Positions 7,582-14,856 of a DNA stretch of 26,098 bases are shown here, piece after piece; the stretch's first letter is position 1, and each line of letters opens with the position of its first letter. The notes under the pieces were generated by a model. The model was not told the origin of the DNA. It saw nothing but the letters and a program-made list of their open reading frames with translations, and did no database searches. A program made the translations under genes and the position numbers. The DNA is taken from contig DGRT01000001.1 of the NCBI GenBank assembly GCA_002391105.1, positions 1 to 26,098 of the forward strand. Reading direction: 5' to 3'. This DNA comes from Lachnospiraceae bacterium UBA4381 (GTDB taxonomy: Bacteria; Bacillota; Clostridia; Lachnospirales; Lachnospiraceae).

Positions 7582-8880
7582 ATGCTTTATATAAAAGGTG
7601 GAAGAGTTGTAGATCCTGTTACCGGAAAAGATGAGCTAATGGATGTGGCAACTCTTGGTTCGGTTATCGTGGGAGCGGCTCCGGATCTTGATATAGAAGA
7701 AGTGAAGGCAAGATGTGATGTGTCAGAGGCTGACATAGAGGTAATTGATGCAGCCGGACTTGTTGTTGCACCCGGACTGGTAGATACTCATGTGCATTTT
7801 CGTGATCCGGGCTTCACTTATAAAGAGGATATTCTTACAGGTGCAGCGGCTGCCGCAAGAGGTGGTTTTACAACTGTTGTCTGTATGGCGAATACAAAGC
7901 CGGTGGTGGATAATGTGGATACCCTTCATTATATTCAGGAAAAGGGTGAACAGGCGGTTATAAATGTTATTCAGACCGCCACTGTCACAAAGGGTATGAA
8001 GGGTGAAGAACTGGTTGATATGGAGCTTCTGGCAGAGGAAGGTGCTGCCGGCTTCACTGATGACGGACTCCCGATAATGAGGGAGGAGGTTCTGCTTGAA
8101 GCGCTGAAGAGGGCTGCAGAGCTGGATCTTCCTGTCAGTCTTCACGAAGAGGACCCGCTGTTTATAAAGCAGCCAGGTGTAAATATGGGGAAGGTCTCAG
8201 AAAGTCTGGGTTATGGCGGAGCTTCCAGAACGGCAGAGGATGTAATGGTCGCAAGGGATGTGGCTCTGGCACTTAGTACAGGAGCGACTCTCTGTATACA
8301 GCATATAAGTTCAAAAAACAGTGTGGAATTCGTCAGAGCGGGCAAGAAGCTGGGCGGCGATATCCATGCAGAAGCCACGCCTCATCATTTTACATTAACT
8401 GAGGATGCGGTCCTTAAATACGGAACTCTCGCAAGAATGAACCCGCCTCTTAGAGAGGAGGAGGACAGGCTTGCTATAATAGAAGGCTTGAAGGATGGAA
8501 CTATCGATATGATAGTTACGGACCATGCTCCTCATTCAGAGGAAGAGAAGGCAAGACCGCTGGCAGAGGCGCCGAGTGGAATAACAGGACTTGAGACCTC
8601 GCTGGCTCTTGGGATAAAGTCACTGGTAGAACCGGGACATATATCACTTCTAAAGCTGATGGAGCTTATGAGCAAAGCGCCTGCTGAGCTGTATCGTCTG
8701 ATTCCGGGAAGTATAACTCAGGGAGCGGTAGCCGATATAGTAATATTTGACGAGCATGGGAAATGGATAGCCGGAGACTATGCTTCCAAGGCGTCCAATA
8801 GTCCTTTTACAGGCTGGGAGCTTCCGGGAAAGGTTCATTATACTATATGCGGAGGACAGATAGTTTATACAGGCAGATAG
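7582..8880 (+). CDS. pyrC: dihydroorotase (class I), pyrimidine synthesis
   Basis: The 432-residue zinc amidohydrolase converts carbamoyl-aspartate to dihydroorotate. Metal and substrate residues are visible. H70 and H72 lie in DTHVHFRDPG and aspartates at 160-161 in GFTDDG. H188 is in SLHEED, H241 in IQHISS, and the catalytic D314 in TDHAPH. The substrate loop MNPPLREEEDR is intact. Length and motifs fit the Gram-positive class I enzyme. ATG at 7582 overlaps the end of the lipoprotein operon (TAAAATG) and there is no clear Shine-Dalgarno sequence, so translation may be coupled to the upstream gene. The in-frame ATG at 7510 would place 24 unrelated residues within the lipoprotein frame. Other pyr genes are missing nearby except pyrI at the window start, so the pathway is split over loci. 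Confidence 0.95.
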   Translation: MLYIKGGRVVDPVTGKDELMDVATLGSVIVGAAPDLDIEEVKARCDVSEADIEVIDAAGLVVAPGLVDTHVHFRDPGFTYKEDILTGAAAAARGGFTTVVCMANTKPVVDNVDTLHYIQEKGEQAVINVIQTATVTKGMKGEELVDMELLAEEGAAGFTDDGLPIMREEVLLEALKRAAELDLPVSLHEEDPLFIKQPGVNMGKVSESLGYGGASRTAEDVMVARDVALALSTGATLCIQHISSKNSVEFVRAGKKLGGDIHAEATPHHFTLTEDAVLKYGTLARMNPPLREEEDRLAIIEGLKDGTIDMIVTDHAPHSEEEKARPLAEAPSGITGLETSLALGIKSLVEPGHISLLKLMELMSKAPAELYRLIPGSITQGAVADIVIFDEHGKWIAGDYASKASNSPFTGWELPGKVHYTICGGQIVYTGR

Positions 8881-8901
8881 AGAAGGCTTTTCTGAGGCTA
8901 T

Positions 8902-8988
8902 GATTTTGTCTGTAAGACATCTGATATTTGTTTGTAAAGAATTTGATATTTGCTTGTGAAAATTCTAATATCTGTTTGTAAAGATTCT
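8902..8988. repeat. 22-bp imperfect tandem repeat, about four copies
   Basis: Units at 8902-8922, 8923-8944, 8945-8966 and 8967-8988 share the core TATTTGTTTGTAAAGA with a few changes; the first is 21 nt and more degenerate. The array fills half of the 162-bp gap between pyrC and the SbcD-like gene, 55 bp before its start. A 22-bp period is close to two helical turns. Confidence 0.75.
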
Positions 8989-9042
8989 GTTATTTATATA
9001 GCTTAGCAGCATTTTATTATTACATAATAAGGGAAGATTAAT

Positions 9043-10107
9043 ATGAAGTTTATTCATGTTGCCGATGTTCATTTGTTTGCGACTCCTGATGCGGAGTATG
9101 AATGGGGCGCCGGCAGAACCAAAGAAATAGAAGAAACCTTTGAAAGAATTATAGATGATTGTAATTCCAAGGATATAGATCTCCTGCTGATAGCCGGAAA
9201 TCTGTTTGATAGGTCTCCTTCGGTGGAGGATCTGATATTTGTTGACAGTAAGCTGGAGAGGCTTGAAAAGACAAGGACTGTATATCTGACAGGCTCAGAT
9301 GATTATATTCCTGCTGAGAGTGAAAGTGCATCCTATAAGTTTAAGTCACGTACTGTTCTGCTGACTCCGGGGAAGACCACCAATGCGTATCTTAGAGGAA
9401 TCAATACCTGTGTGACGGGCTTTGGTTATGCACAGCCCGAATATGAGGACAGGATTCTGGAGGAGATAGACCCGGGACGTGAGGATGCTATAAATATCCT
9501 GATCGGACATGGCGGAGATAAGAAGCATATGCCTTTCAGAAAAGAAAAGCTTGCCCAGAAGGGCTTTGACTATGTGGCTATGGGATATATCCGAAGACCG
9601 GTGCATATACTTAAGAACCGTATGGCTTATGCAGGTTCTCCTGAACCACTTGGACCAAAGGAAACCGGCAGACATGGATATGTTCTGGGAGAGATAAATG
9701 ACGAAGGAACCACCATTAACTGGTGTCCTATAGCTCAGAGGAATTATCTGGATATCAGTATTACGATGAATCCGGATCTTAGTCCTGAGGAGATAAGCAA
9801 GACTCTGGAGGAAAAGCTTCTGAAGCTCGGAAATGAAAATATTTACAGCATAATGCTGAGAGGTTTTTCCAAGGACAATACGGGCTTTGATATGACTCGT
9901 ATCAAGAGCAGATATAACATATATGAAGTCCTGAACATGACCATATCGGATGATGATGAGAAGATGCTCAGAACAGAAAATGAAACAAATATTATGGGAA
10001 GCTTCATCAGAGAGGTGACCGGAAATTATACTTTGTCAGAAAGTGTAAGAAGTAAGGCTCTCAGATATGGAATGGAAGCACTCATTATGGCAGGAGAAGA
10101 AAGATAA
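9043..10107 (+). CDS. SbcD/YhaO-like metallophosphoesterase homologue with degenerate active site
   Basis: The 354-residue protein has the layout of the SbcD/Mre11/YhaO nuclease family. Motif I is DVHL (D8, H10). The C-terminal part of the phosphoesterase domain is recognisable by AYAGSPEPLGPKETGRHGYVLGEI. Several metal ligands are changed: motif II reads AGNLFDR, with N53 where the bridging Asp belongs. Motif III reads TGSDD (84-87) instead of GNHD. Motif V reads GYIRRP (181-186) instead of GHIHKP. H156 in IGHGG is retained. It is probably not a standard two-metal nuclease, although loss of activity is inferred. AAGGGAAG near 9029 is the ribosome-binding site. The stop codon directly abuts the ATG of the ATPase gene, as in sbcDC or yhaON pairs. 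Length is near that of full SbcD-like proteins, so it is not a truncation. Confidence 0.85.
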   Translation: MKFIHVADVHLFATPDAEYEWGAGRTKEIEETFERIIDDCNSKDIDLLLIAGNLFDRSPSVEDLIFVDSKLERLEKTRTVYLTGSDDYIPAESESASYKFKSRTVLLTPGKTTNAYLRGINTCVTGFGYAQPEYEDRILEEIDPGREDAINILIGHGGDKKHMPFRKEKLAQKGFDYVAMGYIRRPVHILKNRMAYAGSPEPLGPKETGRHGYVLGEINDEGTTINWCPIAQRNYLDISITMNPDLSPEEISKTLEEKLLKLGNENIYSIMLRGFSKDNTGFDMTRIKSRYNIYEVLNMTISDDDEKMLRTENETNIMGSFIREVTGNYTLSESVRSKALRYGMEALIMAGEER

Positions 10108-11844
10108 ATGTACTTAACTAAGCTCCTAATAAGGGATTTTGGTAAATTTCATAATAAATCTATGGATTTGAAGTCCGGAGTAAATATACTCTATGGAGAT
10201 AAAGAAGCCGGCAAATCCACAGTCAGAGACTTTCTGGTAGGTCTCATGTATGGTATTCCCCGTCGTGAGGGTATAACAAGAGTTCGTTCCAACTATGACC
10301 TTAGAAAGCCTAAGAATTCAAATGGCTATTCGGGAACAGCCTATATGCAGGACGAGGATAATTCGTATCTGATAGACAGAAGCTTCCTTGCCGGTGCCAG
10401 AAAGGCATCAGTGCTGGATGTTAATTCCGGTCGTGAGGTAAAGCTGAAGAATGCAGATACTATAAGTGGTACTCTTTGCGAGACGGATAAGAATACATAT
10501 CTGGATACCAGATGTATAGTGGAAGAAGAGAACAGCAGCACCAAGAATCTTCAGGACTATCTGACCAATATTACACTTACAGGTACTGCTAACATAGATA
10601 AGACTAAGGCTATCAAGTATCTGGAAAATGAGAAAAAGACGCATATTCCCAGACCGCTTGTCAGGAGACTGGATGAGCTGGATGAGAGGCTTTCGGAATA
10701 TGAAACTGTTGATGATGATATTGCCTCTGTGGAAGCAGAACTCAAGGTTCTGAATGAGGAATTCATTATGGAGGCGGAGCGTCGTAAGCGTGTTGCACGC
10801 CGCATGGTGGAAAATGAGGATGGTACAGTCACATATGAAAATGATGCAACCATCGATGAGAAGATAGACCGTATAACTGAAAAGGAAACAGATTATGCGG
10901 CAGTTGAAAAAAGACTGGCGGACGAAGCTGAAGAGAAGAGAAAGGAAGCTGAGAAGGCGGCACGTAAAGAAAAGAAGCTTACTGACCGTTTCCCTGTTAT
11001 ACTTTTAACCGGTATTTTTGTTATTCTGGTTATAACAGCCGTAGTCTATATACTTCCTTTTGAAGAGGTTGTAAGAAAGCTTTTTGTTATATTTACTGCT
11101 CTCGCCGTATTCTTTGTAATACTTGACGGTTATAATGCCAAAGGTGCATTTAGCGGTAAAAAAGAGGAAGATATTCCGGATGAAGTCGAATTCAATAAGG
11201 TGCTGGAGGAACTGAAGGAAGAAGCTGAACAGCAGGAAGAAATCGAGTTCGATATGACCTTCGCCAAGGAGTATCAGGAGAAAAAGGCTGAGCTGAAGGC
11301 TAAGGAGGATGCTCTCATTAACAGACGTAATGAGAGGAATAAGCTCAGAGTTGAGTTTGATGCTGTATTTAAGAAGAAGAGTGAGCTGGAGGATGAAATG
11401 GCAGCGATTGACTATGCCATCTCCAAGATCAATGCTTTATCTGATAAATACAGAGAGGATGCTTATAAGAACCTTCTGGGAAATGTATCCAGATATATAA
11501 GCAGGATAACCTCCGGGCAGTTCAGCACACTTACCTTTGATTCAAATGGAAAGATTATACTGAAGACTGACTATGGGTATGTTCCTATCAGCCAGTTAAC
11601 AGAAACGGATGCAGGAAAGATATATCTTGCTGTAAGACTTAGTATAGCTAAGTATCTTTCCAAGGAGAAGCTTCCGCTTATTATTGATGGTACGGGAATG
11701 CTGGAGAGTGTTGCAGAGATTAAGGCGCTGGCAGACTGTCTTATGGATATGAAGGAAGAACAGATAATTATCCTTACTGATGACTGGGGCTTTGACAATG
11801 TGTTTAAGAGTAAGGGCATAGAGACGAACATGATCAAACTGTAA
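10108..11844 (+). CDS. membrane-anchored YhaN/SbcC-like AAA ATPase, degenerate C-terminal half-site
   Basis: The 578-residue protein begins like YhaN/SbcC/Rad50 (LLIRDFGKFHNKSMDL) and has an intact Walker A, GDKEAGKST (residues 30-38). Charged coiled-coil segments lie around 185-290 and 355-450. Between them are two hydrophobic helices (about 296-317 and 325-342), so both ends should face the cytoplasm from a membrane hairpin. The C-terminal ATPase half is recognisable (LYLALRLALA-like KIYLAVRLSIAKYL, then LPLIID) but eroded. The signature reads LTETDAGK instead of LSxGxxxQ. Walker B D527 is followed by Gly instead of an acidic residue, and the switch His is replaced in ILTDD (555-559). It is much shorter than the ~900-1000-residue YhaN or SbcC. 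CAGGAGAAG (10091-10099) is the ribosome-binding site inside the upstream gene. It presumably forms a complex with the SbcD-like protein. Confidence 0.85.
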   Translation: MYLTKLLIRDFGKFHNKSMDLKSGVNILYGDKEAGKSTVRDFLVGLMYGIPRREGITRVRSNYDLRKPKNSNGYSGTAYMQDEDNSYLIDRSFLAGARKASVLDVNSGREVKLKNADTISGTLCETDKNTYLDTRCIVEEENSSTKNLQDYLTNITLTGTANIDKTKAIKYLENEKKTHIPRPLVRRLDELDERLSEYETVDDDIASVEAELKVLNEEFIMEAERRKRVARRMVENEDGTVTYENDATIDEKIDRITEKETDYAAVEKRLADEAEEKRKEAEKAARKEKKLTDRFPVILLTGIFVILVITAVVYILPFEEVVRKLFVIFTALAVFFVILDGYNAKGAFSGKKEEDIPDEVEFNKVLEELKEEAEQQEEIEFDMTFAKEYQEKKAELKAKEDALINRRNERNKLRVEFDAVFKKKSELEDEMAAIDYAISKINALSDKYREDAYKNLLGNVSRYISRITSGQFSTLTFDSNGKIILKTDYGYVPISQLTETDAGKIYLAVRLSIAKYLSKEKLPLIIDGTGMLESVAEIKALADCLMDMKEEQIIILTDDWGFDNVFKSKGIETNMIKL

Positions 11845-11936
11845 TGTGACAGGATAGCTGGTGGTAAAACGTATGTTGTTCGGCTCAAGTCGTGTGAGGA
11901 TTTGCGTGTGACCTTGTTGCATGGGAGGTAGTTTGG

Positions 11937-12902
11937 ATGGATGATAATAAGATGAATCCATATGCAGATGATTCGAGTAATGCATATGCAGATGATTCAG
12001 GTAATGCGTATGCGGATAACACAAGTGGTTCATATTTGGGAAATTCAGGCAACCCGTATGCAGGAAGTTCAGGCAATCCATATGCAGATGGTTCGGGCGA
12101 CCCGTATTCAGGCGGTTCAGGCAATCCGTATATAGGCGGTTCAGGCGACCCGTATATAGCTGGTTCGGGTGGTTCATATGATTCATATGTGGATGGTTCG
12201 TCGAATTCCAGTTTGTTCGGAAACACCTCCTATATAGATGGATCATTTGATTTGGGTTCTGGTAACAGTGGCTCAAACATGAACAGCCCTGTCAATGGTG
12301 AATACGGGGATAATAATCCGTATATTCCGGGTGGTCAGCCGGCAGGAGACCCATACGCTATGCCGGGTGATGTGTCGGGGCAGGATCCTTATGGTAATTC
12401 AGGAGATGCGGCATCTCAGAATCCTTATGGTCGGCCGGAGAATCCTTATGTGTCGGGAGACGCATATCAGAGTGCCGGTAATGTATCGTCCGGTACTGAT
12501 GCCGGATATAATCAGAATACAGGATATAATCAGAATATAGGATATAATCAGAATATCGGATATGGCCAGAATACCGGATATGGCCAGAATATCGGATATA
12601 GCCAGAATACAGGATATGGTGCCGGTAATAATTATAATGTACCTGTAACGGAGCCGGAGGATGGAAAGGCAAATGCCGGACTTATATGCTCGCTGGCATC
12701 AATACTCCTCAGCTTCTTCTGCTGTCTGGGAATCTTTCTGGCACCTGTCGGAATGGTATTATCCAAGATGGCAATAAATGCCGGAAATACAAGTGGTAAA
12801 GCCAAGGCGGGATTCTGGATTGGTCTTGCTGTTATCATCTTAAATGTTTTAGGGGCGCTCTTTATTGGAGCAGTAATATATATTGGGATGAAATACTCAT
12901 AG
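11937..12902 (+). CDS. DUF4190 membrane protein with long low-complexity N-terminal region
   Basis: The 321-residue protein has two parts. Residues 1 to about 235 are low-complexity and rich in Gly, Ser, Asn, Tyr, Asp and Gln. They contain 8-residue repeats of the type GSGNPYIG (DNA 12090-12161) and six GYNQNT-like 6-residue repeats (DNA 12504-12611). Residues about 238-321 match the DUF4190 pattern: KANAGLICSLASILL, a Cys pair in the first membrane helix, PVGMVLSKMAI, then a second helix. The start ATG at 11937 follows GGGAGG (11923-11928). DUF4190 proteins with disordered N-termini are common in Clostridia but have no assigned role. The repeat region is probably intracellular and disordered, which is inferred. 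The neighbour downstream is convergent. A protein of similar design begins at 25669. Confidence 0.85.
   Translation: MDDNKMNPYADDSSNAYADDSGNAYADNTSGSYLGNSGNPYAGSSGNPYADGSGDPYSGGSGNPYIGGSGDPYIAGSGGSYDSYVDGSSNSSLFGNTSYIDGSFDLGSGNSGSNMNSPVNGEYGDNNPYIPGGQPAGDPYAMPGDVSGQDPYGNSGDAASQNPYGRPENPYVSGDAYQSAGNVSSGTDAGYNQNTGYNQNIGYNQNIGYGQNTGYGQNIGYSQNTGYGAGNNYNVPVTEPEDGKANAGLICSLASILLSFFCCLGIFLAPVGMVLSKMAINAGNTSGKAKAGFWIGLAVIILNVLGALFIGAVIYIGMKYS
12090..12161 (+). repeat. 24-bp in-frame coding repeat, three copies
   Basis: Units start at 12090, 12114 and 12138, each encoding an octapeptide of type GSG(D/N)PYxG; more diverged copies extend upstream to about 11950. The 24-bp period keeps the frame, so gain or loss of copies would only change protein length. 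Confidence 0.8.
12504..12611 (+). repeat. 18-bp in-frame coding repeat, six copies
   Basis: Units start at 12504, 12522, 12540, 12558, 12576 and 12594, each of type GGATATAATCAGAATACA and encoding GYNQNT, GYNQNI, GYGQNT, GYGQNI or GYSQNT. A partial seventh unit follows. This is a candidate variable-number repeat. Confidence 0.9.
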
Positions 12903-12923
12903 ATAACTTATCAGATCAAAAGA

Positions 12924-12946
12924 GAAGCCCTGCGAAGCGGGACCTT
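12924..12946. terminator. GAA-loop hairpin between convergent genes, possible terminator
   Basis: GCCCTGC (12927-12933), GAA, and GCGGGAC (12937-12943) pair with one G.T and one mismatch. The hairpin lies between the convergent DUF4190 gene and the YolD-like gene. Read on the minus strand it is followed by TTCTCTTTTG, so it most likely ends the minus-strand operon. It has the same GCGAAGC core as the hairpin clusters at 325-541 and 23988-24101. Confidence 0.5.
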
Positions 12947-12947
12947 A

Positions 12948-13142
12948 CTATTTATCATTTAAAACTGTATGAACCTTGCCGGTTTCGTCGATTGCCTCCT
13001 CGTAGCCCTTAAGAGCTGCAAAGGGGGCAAATATTTTTGCCCTTTGTTCCCGCGACATTTTGGGATGCTTTATATCAAACTCATCCCCATTATGCTGGGG
13101 ACGCTCCTTATCTATTATATCTATATATTTTTCGATACCCAT
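12948..13142 (-). CDS. small YolD-like protein accompanying the Y-family polymerase
   Basis: The 64-residue protein contains KHPKMSREQRAKIFAPFAAL followed by KGYEEAI. This matches small proteins found next to UmuC-like polymerases in Firmicutes and is related to the YolD-like family. AAAAGGGAA lies just upstream of the ATG at 13142. The gene begins 60 bp after the polymerase stop on the same strand, so the two should be one operon. The partner role in translesion synthesis or its control is inferred from this widespread pairing (YqjX/YqjW and YolD/UvrX in Bacillus); the exact function is not established. The product is small and acidic/basic mixed, with no membrane segment. Confidence 0.8.
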   Translation of the reverse strand: MGIEKYIDIIDKERPQHNGDEFDIKHPKMSREQRAKIFAPFAALKGYEEAIDETGKVHTVLNDK

Positions 13143-13202
13143 TTTGTGTTCCCTTTTCTATAATATCTGTTTCTGTTCAGGTCGTGCGGATATAAACGGT
13201 AA

Positions 13203-14651
13203 TCAGGACTTGTGGCCACCAATCTGCGAATTCCTGTCTCTGGTGGTAGCACCTTCCAAATAGCTGGTGCCCTTTAGTATGGCGTTCTTGCCGAAACGTG
13301 TCTGTATCTCCAGAAGAGCTTCCTGAAGCTTCTCCTCCTGATGCTCCTGTTCATAGTCTGTAAACATATCCATCTGAGTAAATACCTCCGACTTGGGTTT
13401 CAGATTGTTGGCTGAAATGGTAACTCTTCGGACAGTAAGAGCCGGATTGATGATATTATCATAAAGATTCAGCATACCGCTTAGTATCTTGACCGTGGAG
13501 GAGGTGTGCTCTCCAAGGTTTACGGTTCCATGTGCCGGAACCGGAACCATACGTCCATAATAATCAACTGCTACATCGCCGTCATAGGTTCCGTTATCTA
13601 CAGATTCCCTGTCATAATTTATGGTCAGCGTAAAGGAATCAGCGGTAAAACCCTTCTTTACCATATCCAGTATCAGCAGATCTGTCATCTCATTTACTAT
13701 AATTCTTGCCTTATCTACAGGATATGGTTCTGAAAGCACCTGTCCCGATGATAATGAAGTGGAGGAGGTCTTATAGCCCTTTATATCTTTCATCAGCGTT
13801 GGTTCTATACCCCAGGCATGATCTATCAGAATCTCAGCGTCTATTCCAAACAGACGGTAGAGGTACTCCTCGTTATAGATACTTTCCCGTGCAAGCTCTC
13901 CCATAGTATATATATTTAACCGCGCAAGCTTCCTGGCAGTGCCCTTGCCGATACGCCAGAAATCCGTAATAGGCTTATGATCCCACAGAAGTTCTCTGTA
14001 GGAATGTTCATCCAGCTCTGCTATTCTGACTCCATCCTTGTCGGGTGGCATATGCTTTGCAACGATATCCATCGCAATCTTTGCCAGATACATATTGGTT
14101 CCTACTCCTGCGGTGGCAGTGATTCCGGTCTGTGAAAGCACAGAACGTATCATGGAGATTGCAAGCTCGTGGGCGGTCTTTTTATAAATGGAAAGATAAC
14201 TGGTTACATCGATAAATACCTCATCTATACTATATACATGGATATCCTCTGCTGAAACATAGTCCAGATAAATGTTATAGATAGTTGTGGAAAAATGTAT
14301 ATATTTTGCCATTCTTGGTGGCGCAATAATAAAATCCACATGCTTTCCGGTACGCTTTTCAAGATCATTCAAAGTTTTCTTGACCTCAAACAGCCTCGGT
14401 CTTCCCGGTATTCCATAAGCCTTAAGAGAAGGAGAAACGGCGAGACATATTGTTTTATCGGTTCTTGATTCATCCGCGACCACCAGATTAGTTGTCAGTG
14501 GATCCAGCCCACGTTCAAAGCATTCAACTGATGCGTAGAAGGACTTAAGGTCTATTGCAATATACTTTCTTGGTTTCTCGCTTTTAGCTGTGACGGGGTT
14601 TTTATTGCTTTTTATATCATTTTTATCTGTTTTCTGTGAAATTTCTTCCAT
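13203..14651 (-). CDS. Y-family DNA polymerase (UmuC/DinB-like, ImpB/MucB/SamB family)
   Basis: The 482-residue protein would copy damaged DNA in translesion synthesis. The palm carries D34 in IAIDLKSFYASVEC, the YSIDE motif with D143 and E144, and IDVTSYL. The thumb/helix-hairpin region has FWRIGKGTARKLARLNIYTMGEL, followed by a little-finger domain. The end (RFGKNAILKGTSYLEGATTR then DRNSQIGGHKS) is typical of the Gram-positive UmuC-like branch rather than DinB/Pol IV. All visible catalytic carboxylates are present. The start at 14651 has AAAGAGG upstream on the minus strand. The first ~27 residues are a Lys/Asn-rich extension. No clear LexA box of the GAAC-N4-GTTC type is seen upstream, so damage control is not shown by the sequence. 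UvrX-type plasmid or phage versions exist, but nothing else here is phage-like. Confidence 0.92.
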   Translation of the reverse strand: MEEISQKTDKNDIKSNKNPVTAKSEKPRKYIAIDLKSFYASVECFERGLDPLTTNLVVADESRTDKTICLAVSPSLKAYGIPGRPRLFEVKKTLNDLEKRTGKHVDFIIAPPRMAKYIHFSTTIYNIYLDYVSAEDIHVYSIDEVFIDVTSYLSIYKKTAHELAISMIRSVLSQTGITATAGVGTNMYLAKIAMDIVAKHMPPDKDGVRIAELDEHSYRELLWDHKPITDFWRIGKGTARKLARLNIYTMGELARESIYNEEYLYRLFGIDAEILIDHAWGIEPTLMKDIKGYKTSSTSLSSGQVLSEPYPVDKARIIVNEMTDLLILDMVKKGFTADSFTLTINYDRESVDNGTYDGDVAVDYYGRMVPVPAHGTVNLGEHTSSTVKILSGMLNLYDNIINPALTVRRVTISANNLKPKSEVFTQMDMFTDYEQEHQEEKLQEALLEIQTRFGKNAILKGTSYLEGATTRDRNSQIGGHKS

Positions 14652-14755
14652 AATTGCCTCTTTGAGTCACGATTTTTATACTAACTGCTACAAATGGTTT
14701 GTGTAATATGCACAAAAAAGCTAATAATATTCAGCCTGCATTTAGTTTAAAACAG

Positions 14756-14784
14756 GTGCAAGTCATAGAATGATATGGTATAAT
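14756..14784 (+). promoter_or_regulatory. predicted extended -10 promoter of the EAL gene
   Basis: TATAAT at 14779-14784 is preceded by TGG, giving a TGnTATAAT extended -10 element. The -35 region 17 bp upstream (GTGCAA, 14756-14761) is weak. It points at the EAL gene, in the gap it shares with the divergent polymerase gene. Confidence 0.5.
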
Positions 14785-14856
14785 TTAATCGGTAGTATGT
14801 TTATTTATATTATAGGATGATTGGCTATTACCATTTGGGGAAATGGGGTGCGTAAT

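Noticed and set aside
10108..11844. Truncated or frameshifted sbcC
   Set aside because: The frame is continuous from an intact Walker A to a recognisable C-terminal ATPase half. The protein is short because the coiled coil is short, not because the gene is broken.
11596..12276. 226-codon minus-strand frame rich in His and Asn
   Set aside because: It is the complement of the low-complexity plus-strand repeats and the end of the ATPase gene, and has no start signals.
13203..14651. Prophage remnant signalled by a UvrX-like polymerase
   Set aside because: No integrase, structural or lysis genes are near, and the neighbours are typical backbone genes.
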